Source: an uncultured Eubacteriales bacterium (GTDB lineage Bacteria; Bacillota; Clostridia; Christensenellales; Borkfalkiaceae). Taken from it: a stretch of DNA of 19,769 nucleotides. The translations under genes were made by a program, and so were the position numbers. The DNA lies in contig UQZE01000020.1 in assembly GCA_900545325.1 (NCBI GenBank), positions 1 through 19,769 on the forward strand. Reading direction: 5' to 3'. Below are positions 15,293 to 19,769 of this stretch, in pieces. Position 1 is the first letter of the stretch; every line of letters starts with the position of its first letter. The notes below the pieces were generated by a model. It made no database searches. It was not told where the DNA came from and saw only the letters and a program-made list of their open reading frames with translations.

Positions 15293-16564
15293 ATGAGCGA
15301 TAAAAAAATCTTCACCGTATCCATTATCGGCTGCGGCTCCCGCGGCTGCGACGCTTACGGCAGTCTGATCAACACGCAGAAAGATAAATTCAAAATTGAA
15401 ACGATGTGCGACGTCAACCCCGTCAAACTCGAAAAATACGGCGCTCTTTTCGGCGTTCCCGCCGAAAAAAGATTTACCGACGAAAATGAATTTTTCAAAG
15501 AAAAACGCAGCGATCTTCTCATAATTTCCACGCTCGACAAACAACACGTGCGGCAATGTCTGAAAGCGCTAGAAATCGGATACGATATCCTGCTCGAAAA
15601 ACCCATTACGGACGACGAAAAAGAATGTTACGAACTGCTTGCGGCGCAGAAGAAATACGGCGGAAAGGTGCTCGTTTGCCATGTGCTCCGCTATGCGCCC
15701 GCATTCGTAAAAATAAAAGAACTGCTCGACGGCGGCGCGGTCGGCGAACTGGTTCTCATAGATTCCATCGAACAGGTAACGTACTGGCACCAGGCACACA
15801 GTTACGTGCGCGGCAACTGGCGCAGAGCGGAAGACACCACGCCCATGATCCTTGCAAAGTGCTGCCACGACCTCGACCTGCTGCAATATTACGCGGGTTC
15901 GCGCTGTTCTTCGGTGTCCTCCGTCGGCGATCTCAAATATTTCAACGCGGCGCATAAACCCGAAGGCGCGGCGGACAGATGTTCGGCCTGCAAACTCAAG
16001 GACAGCTGTCCTTACAGCGCGTATAACGTCTATATAAAGCGCTGGAAAGACGCGGGCCGTCCGGAAAACGCATGGCCCTACAACGTCCTTACGCCCGTCC
16101 TCCCGCTTGAGGAGAGCAATCTCGTGCAGGCGATTGAAAACGGCCCGTACGGAAGGTGCGTATTCGCCTGCGACAACGACGTTGTGGATAATCAGATAAC
16201 GGTCATGAACTTTGAAAACGGCGTAAAGGCAAATCTCAGAATGACGGCGTTCACCGCGGACGGCGGGCGCATCATGAAATTCTACGGCACGCTCGGAGAA
16301 CTCGTGCTGGACGAAACGGCAGGCCGCATCGAGATCAAACCTTTCGGTAAAAAAGCCGAAGTTATAAATCTCAAAGAACTTGACGACGGCGGTTTCGGAC
16401 ACGGCGGCGGCGATTACGGCCTTGTGAAAGAACTTTACGAAGTGCTGTCGGGCAACGCAAATCCCGAAACGACGCTCGCGGCGTCAATCGAAAGCCATCT
16501 TATGGGAATAGCGGCGGAACGCTCAAGGGCGAACGGCGGCGAAACCGTTAAAATAAAACACTAA
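15293..16564 (+). CDS. Gfo/Idh/MocA family NAD(P)-dependent oxidoreductase
   Basis: This is a 423-residue cytoplasmic dehydrogenase of the sugar or sugar-acid type. The Rossmann motif GCGSRG (13-18) binds the nucleotide. EKPIT (102-106) carries the conserved Lys103, and CHDLD (191-195) supplies the probable catalytic His192 region. A cysteine group C-x2-C-x5-C (230, 233, 239) sits in a loop before the C-terminal beta-sheet domain. I recall such clusters in some relatives, possibly binding a metal. AGAGG precedes the start. It stands alone on the plus strand, divergent from the araC-like operon and closed by a strong terminator. The exact substrate is unknown. Nearby GH20 and mutarotase genes make sugar metabolism more likely than a role in metal uptake. 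Confidence 0.9.
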   Translation: MSDKKIFTVSIIGCGSRGCDAYGSLINTQKDKFKIETMCDVNPVKLEKYGALFGVPAEKRFTDENEFFKEKRSDLLIISTLDKQHVRQCLKALEIGYDILLEKPITDDEKECYELLAAQKKYGGKVLVCHVLRYAPAFVKIKELLDGGAVGELVLIDSIEQVTYWHQAHSYVRGNWRRAEDTTPMILAKCCHDLDLLQYYAGSRCSSVSSVGDLKYFNAAHKPEGAADRCSACKLKDSCPYSAYNVYIKRWKDAGRPENAWPYNVLTPVLPLEESNLVQAIENGPYGRCVFACDNDVVDNQITVMNFENGVKANLRMTAFTADGGRIMKFYGTLGELVLDETAGRIEIKPFGKKAEVINLKELDDGGFGHGGGDYGLVKELYEVLSGNANPETTLAASIESHLMGIAAERSRANGGETVKIKH

Positions 16565-16600
16565 AAGAACGCCCGTCGGCGGCCCGACGGGCGTTCTTTT
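16563..16600 (+). terminator. Strong 17-bp hairpin terminator after the oxidoreductase gene
   Basis: Arms at 16563-16579 and 16584-16600 pair perfectly over 17 bp around a CGGC loop, with A and T runs at the ends. It overlaps the stop codon by two bases. The symmetry means it may act on both strands. Confidence 0.93.
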
Positions 16601-16612
16601 ATGACAAAAGCT

Positions 16613-16641
16613 AAAAGCAACCCTTTCGGGTTGCTTTTTTA
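16613..16641 (-). terminator. Terminator of the GH20 gene
   Basis: The arms AAAAGCAACCC and GGGTTGCTTTT pair over 11 bp. Read on the minus strand the loop is GAAA, a stable GNRA tetraloop, followed by a T-rich stretch. It starts one base after the GH20 stop codon, so two terminators separate the convergent genes. Confidence 0.9.
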
Positions 16642-18465
16642 TTATACGATACCTGTGGAAATGTTTGCCGCCCAGTTGACGAAGAGCATTTTTTCGAGAT
16701 CGGCGCCGCAGACGTAATCGCAGGGCAGGTGTTTTTCGTCCAGTTCGGGCACGGTTTCCACCGCGCCGTCGGCATAATCGGATAGTTTCTTTTCTATCGC
16801 TTTCAGGCGCGCTTCCAGTCCGCCGAGACGATGATCCTGCACTTCGAAACCGAACGGCTTGTTTTCCGTTTCCCAAGCTTTCGCAAAGGCTTTATAAAAC
16901 TTACGCACCGCAGCGATCAGTTTTTTCATATCGCCATCCATATAAGCCCTGACGGCCGCCTTGTCCCCTTCTTTATAAGCTTGTTTTATCTTGACGCTTA
17001 AATCCGTCTTATACGCCAATACTTCGCAAAGCGCAGCCATATACTCGAACAGATAGCCGTACTCACCTGCGGCAAGCCGCGACAGACGGCGCCTGAAACT
17101 GCGGTATTTTTCCGCGAAGTCCCCGCCGATCGCGCAGTCGAATATGCCGAAAAGCAGATCGTCATAAAGGAACACTCTGGAAGAATTATTGTGTTGATTT
17201 CTGATGTCCGCAGCTTTGTTAGGCAGATCGAGTTTCATAAAATCGTCGAATGAAATACCCGTCATATGGCGGAATACATCCTTGTTTTTGCCGTCGCCGT
17301 AAGCGGCCATGGCCGTGTAATAAAAGGACGGCAGCACGGAATTGAGCATGCCCTCTCCGCCGTTATCCCCCCAGGAAGTTACGAAATAATCCTTTACGCC
17401 GTTTTCCCTGCAGGCCTTGACGGAAAGTTTCATGGTACGCAGAGAAAAATCGTTATGCGGCGTGAAACCGGTCCACTTCCATGCGCCGCCCGCGAAGCCG
17501 ATATTACCGCTCATTTTTTGATGGCTCTTCACCATTTTGTCGTAATAGCTATAATCCGTAGCGTAGTAATCCCAGTAGATGAGTTCCACATTGGAGGGTA
17601 TCTTGTCAAGCACGGCCTGAGGCACGTTTTTGATCTCTCCGTAATGTCCGCCCGAAAACAGACGGAAAAACATATCGCTCCACATTGCACAGGTAAAACC
17701 GTATTTTTCCGCAATGGCGAGCACTTTTTTCAGATGCTCCAGCATGATGTCCGCGCGGTCGCAGTATCCGTGCCGGTCGAGATATCTTCCGAGGCCGAGC
17801 ATATGCGCCTCGTCCATGCCGATATTGACTTTTCTGGACGTGAAATTCTCGGCGAGCGTGCGGAACATATCGTCGATCAGCCGATAAGTTTTTTCCTCCC
17901 CGCAGAGAAGGATGTCGTTACAGTCGATAATGTCCTCGTAGCTCTTATAGCGCGTGATCTGGTTGATATGCGCGAGCGTCTGGATACACGGGCGGAGTTC
18001 CACGCCGACCGAAGCGCAAAAGTCGTCCATTTCCTTGATCTCGGCCTTCGTATATCTGCCGCGCAGATAGCCGAAATAAGGGTTGTCTTTCAGTTCGTAA
18101 GTGTCTTCCGTATAAAGATAAACATATGTATAGCCCAGCGAGGCGAGGAAAGAAACAAATTTTTTCACCGTTTCCACTTTCGGAACGGCGTTTCTCGAAC
18201 AGTCAACCATGACGCCCAGATCGTCGAAAGCGTTCGTCTGTGAAACTTCCTTTCCGCAGGCGAGATACAGCGCGCCGCGGAGAAAGTCCGCCGTCTTTGC
18301 GTAACCGATCTCGGATTTATCCTCTCCGATACGCACATAAAATCCCTTGTCCGTTTTCTTCGTCTCCAGCTTTTTGCCGTTTTCGGATACGGGAAGTTTC
18401 ACCGCGCCTTGCGCATGTTCAAGAGCAGTTTTCAGCTCCGGAGCCAAACCGTTTAAATTGTACAT
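16642..18465 (-). CDS. GH20 family beta-N-acetylhexosaminidase-like enzyme
   Basis: This 607-residue enzyme has no signal peptide and so is probably cytoplasmic. It would remove terminal beta-linked GlcNAc or GalNAc from imported glycan fragments. The GH20 barrel starts at FDDLGVMVDCSRN (80-92). The paired catalytic residues lie in IGMDEAH (215-221): Asp218 orients the substrate N-acetyl group and Glu219 is the acid. Helical C-terminal sequence (about 430-607) follows the barrel. The domain order resembles the intracellular GH20 enzymes of Gram-positive gut and oral bacteria. It has its own promoter and terminator, a good AGGTGG ribosome site, and no signs of damage. Together with the secreted M60 peptidase it suggests growth on host glycoproteins; that link is an inference. 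Confidence 0.9.
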   Translation of the reverse strand: MYNLNGLAPELKTALEHAQGAVKLPVSENGKKLETKKTDKGFYVRIGEDKSEIGYAKTADFLRGALYLACGKEVSQTNAFDDLGVMVDCSRNAVPKVETVKKFVSFLASLGYTYVYLYTEDTYELKDNPYFGYLRGRYTKAEIKEMDDFCASVGVELRPCIQTLAHINQITRYKSYEDIIDCNDILLCGEEKTYRLIDDMFRTLAENFTSRKVNIGMDEAHMLGLGRYLDRHGYCDRADIMLEHLKKVLAIAEKYGFTCAMWSDMFFRLFSGGHYGEIKNVPQAVLDKIPSNVELIYWDYYATDYSYYDKMVKSHQKMSGNIGFAGGAWKWTGFTPHNDFSLRTMKLSVKACRENGVKDYFVTSWGDNGGEGMLNSVLPSFYYTAMAAYGDGKNKDVFRHMTGISFDDFMKLDLPNKAADIRNQHNNSSRVFLYDDLLFGIFDCAIGGDFAEKYRSFRRRLSRLAAGEYGYLFEYMAALCEVLAYKTDLSVKIKQAYKEGDKAAVRAYMDGDMKKLIAAVRKFYKAFAKAWETENKPFGFEVQDHRLGGLEARLKAIEKKLSDYADGAVETVPELDEKHLPCDYVCGADLEKMLFVNWAANISTGIV

Positions 18466-18490
18466 TTTTCCACCTTTTGTTTTTGTTTAT

Positions 18491-18519
18491 ATTATACTAT
18501 ATTACGCGTGATAACACAA
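18491..18519 (-). promoter_or_regulatory. Probable promoter of the GH20 gene
   Basis: On the minus strand TATAAT lies at 18496-18491 and TTGTGT at 18519-18514, 17 bp apart. The -10 is perfect and the -35 matches three of six bases, so regulation by an activator is possible. Confidence 0.6.
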
Positions 18520-18541
18520 TTATTTAACAGGCGGTTTCAGC

Positions 18542-18570
18542 AAAAAAAACGTCCTTGTCGGGCGTTTTTT
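18542..18570 (-). terminator. Probable terminator after the small uncharacterised gene
   Basis: CGCCC and GGACG arms with one C-A mismatch on the minus strand are flanked by long A and T runs. The run of eight T is good but the stem is imperfect in this direction. It would stem better, with a G-U pair, on the plus strand, where no gene ends. Confidence 0.5.
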
Positions 18571-18825
18571 TCAATCCGTGCAGCGCGCTTCGACAAACCA
18601 TTTGTCCGCTTCGCGTTCATAAAAGATTTTTCGTTCTTTTCCGTTGATCAGGCATAGAAATCTTTCGGTCAGAAATGCGCCCACATGTTCGGGCGGAGCC
18701 TTTCTTCTGTCCGTAACTTTATCGATAAACACCGTGTTGCCGAACCATTCGAAACTTTCGGGATAAACGCCTCCTTCCTTGGAAAAACGGACGGTTATAT
18801 CGACATAAAACTTTTCGTAATGCAT
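18571..18825 (-). CDS. Small uncharacterised protein (84 residues)
   Basis: I do not recognise a named family with certainty. The sequence from MHYEKFYVDITVRFS through YPESFEWFGNTVFIDKVTDRR to a final DKWFVEARC looks like a small beta-barrel. I have seen similar anonymous proteins in clostridial genomes, with the pattern V-D-V-x(n)-W-x-G-x(n)-I-D-K-V-x-D-x-R and a final W-F-V-E. The start at 18825 is chosen because the longer reading to 18873 begins with TTG inside the terminator of the upstream gene. No clear ribosome site is seen before either start. No membrane segment or signal is present. It lies between the mutarotase and GH20 genes and may be transcribed by read-through. Confidence 0.65.
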   Translation of the reverse strand: MHYEKFYVDITVRFSKEGGVYPESFEWFGNTVFIDKVTDRRKAPPEHVGAFLTERFLCLINGKERKIFYEREADKWFVEARCTD

Positions 18826-18859
18826 ATTTTTAGCATTGCGCAAACTTAAAATTTTATGC

Positions 18860-18886
18860 AAAAAGGCGCGCAAATGCGCGTCTTTT
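18860..18886 (-). terminator. Terminator of the aldose 1-epimerase gene
   Basis: On the minus strand GACGCGC and GCGCGCC arms (one mismatch) enclose an ATTT loop and are flanked by A and T runs ending in five T. It begins two bases past the stop codon of the mutarotase gene. Confidence 0.75.
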
Positions 18887-18887
18887 A

Positions 18888-19769
18888 TCAGAATTCCGCT
18901 TTGTAAAGAGAAAATTTATATTTCGTTTCCGCAGAATAGATTTCGCCTTTTCTCAGAGTTATCGAGGGGAAAGTTTCGATATTGCAGGCGTTTGGATATC
19001 CTTGCGTTTCCAGACAGAACGCGCAGTTCTTGTAAAACACGGCCTTTCCCTTTTCGCCGTTCAAAAAATTGCCGGAGTAGAACTGTATGCACGGCCTGTC
19101 GGTATATACCTCCATTTCGATACAGGTTTTCGGATCGAACGCTTTCGCAACACAGCTCTTTCCGTCGTTTTTCAGAACGTAGTTGAAATCGTACCCGCCG
19201 GCGATTTCCAAAAATTCGTTTTTATCGCTTATCTCTTCGCCGATCTCTTTCATGGAATTGAAATCGAGCGGCGTATTTTTTACGGGATAAAGCTCGCCCG
19301 TGGGGATAAGCGCCTTATCCACCGCCGTGATGAAATCGCTCTTTATCTTCAGACATTCTCCTAAAATCTTATTGTTGAAATCGCCCGAAAGATTGAAGTA
19401 GGCGTGATTGGTCAGAGAACACAAGGTATCCTCGTCCGAAACGGCTTTATATTTTATTTTCAGTTCGTTTTCCTCCGTTACGGAATAGCGCACTTCCACG
19501 TCGAGTTTTCCGGGAAAGCCTTCCTCCATATCGGCCGCAGTATAGCGCAATACCAGTTCTTCTCCGTCGATATCCGTATCCCAGAAAACGGAATCGAAAC
19601 CGACTTTGCCGCCGTGCAGAGTATTGCCGTTATCGTTTGCCCCAAGACGATATTTTTTGCCGTTTAATTCAAACGCCGCACCCCCGATTCGATTGCCTAC
19701 CCGCCCGATAAGGGCATTGAAATAACCGCCCGAGCCTTTGTATTCCGAAATATCGTTAAACCCGATGAC
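18888..19769 (-). CDS. Aldose 1-epimerase (galactose mutarotase), 5' end outside the window
   Basis: This enzyme interconverts alpha and beta anomers of aldoses such as galactose or glucose in the cytoplasm. The reading frame is open from the stop at 18888 to the right edge, with 293 residues visible. A shorter reading starting at 19550 uses a TTG and would lose conserved sequence. Numbered from the window edge, the family motifs are GRVGNRI (22-28), NTLHGG with His52, TNHAYFNL with catalytic-type His122, GGYDFNY with Asp194, TDRPCIQFYSGNFL (223-236), and LETQGYPN with the catalytic base Glu254. The usual GYDHN reads GYDFN here. About 40-60 N-terminal residues are missing. A hairpin terminator follows directly. 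Confidence 0.93.
   Translation of the reverse strand, partial: VIGFNDISEYKGSGGYFNALIGRVGNRIGGAAFELNGKKYRLGANDNGNTLHGGKVGFDSVFWDTDIDGEELVLRYTAADMEEGFPGKLDVEVRYSVTEENELKIKYKAVSDEDTLCSLTNHAYFNLSGDFNNKILGECLKIKSDFITAVDKALIPTGELYPVKNTPLDFNSMKEIGEEISDKNEFLEIAGGYDFNYVLKNDGKSCVAKAFDPKTCIEMEVYTDRPCIQFYSGNFLNGEKGKAVFYKNCAFCLETQGYPNACNIETFPSITLRKGEIYSAETKYKFSLYKAEF

Noticed and set aside
18888..19550. A complete 220-residue mutarotase starting at 19550
   Set aside because: The frame stays open to 19769 with conserved GRVGNRI and LHGG motifs, so the gene is a fragment that starts outside the window.

Overview
The window looks like the end of a contig from an uncultured Gram-positive bacterium. I infer Bacillota, probably a gut member of the Clostridia. 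The reasons are roughly 50% GC by eye, strong AGGAGG-type ribosome sites, TTGACA-N17-TATAAT promoters, and families such as ECF transporters and a mucin-type M60 lipoprotein. The first 23 bases are an Illumina adapter remnant, so the left edge is artificial. I see no tRNA, rRNA, CRISPR array, insertion sequence or phage gene.

Layout from left to right. (1) 24-2436, minus: an M60-family metallopeptidase lipoprotein with its own consensus promoter, its 3' end cut off by the adapter. (2) 9614-2511, minus: a seven-gene operon in which every junction overlaps. In order of transcription it holds a DtxR-like regulator, a YgbA-family cysteine-rich protein, two CydD/CydC-like half ABC transporters, and an MptD/Trep_Strep-family ECF S component, an EcfT and a double-ATPase EcfA. 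(3) 15195-9686, minus: a second operon with an AraC-family regulator, two full-length half ABC transporters of the YbtPQ/IrtAB-like type, and a ZIP metal transporter, closed by a hairpin terminator. (4) 15240-16600, plus: a divergent Gfo/Idh/MocA oxidoreductase. (5) 18519-16613, minus: a cytoplasmic GH20 hexosaminidase. (6) 19769-18542, minus: a partial aldose 1-epimerase and a small uncharacterised protein.

The main point of interest is that operons 2 and 3 appear to form one regulated metal, siderophore or heme acquisition system. A 16-bp palindrome, GTTCG-N6-CGAAC (best form GTTCGCTTAWSCGAAC), lies just downstream of the -10 box in both operon promoters. It occurs three times in the leader of the DtxR-like gene (one copy with a single arm mismatch) and once in front of the araC-like gene. 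The likely reader is the DtxR-like protein. By eye, its helix-turn-helix is intact but the canonical metal ligands are replaced, leaving a cysteine-rich C-terminal half. It may therefore sense something other than, or in addition to, Fe2+ or Mn2+. The gene beside it belongs to the family of E. coli YgbA, whose gene is under NsrR (nitric oxide) control.

The flanking genes (M60 peptidase, GH20, Gfo/Idh oxidoreductase, mutarotase) suggest use of host glycoproteins and amino sugars and have separate promoters and terminators. All alignments here are by eye; substrate, sensing and direction of transport are inference.
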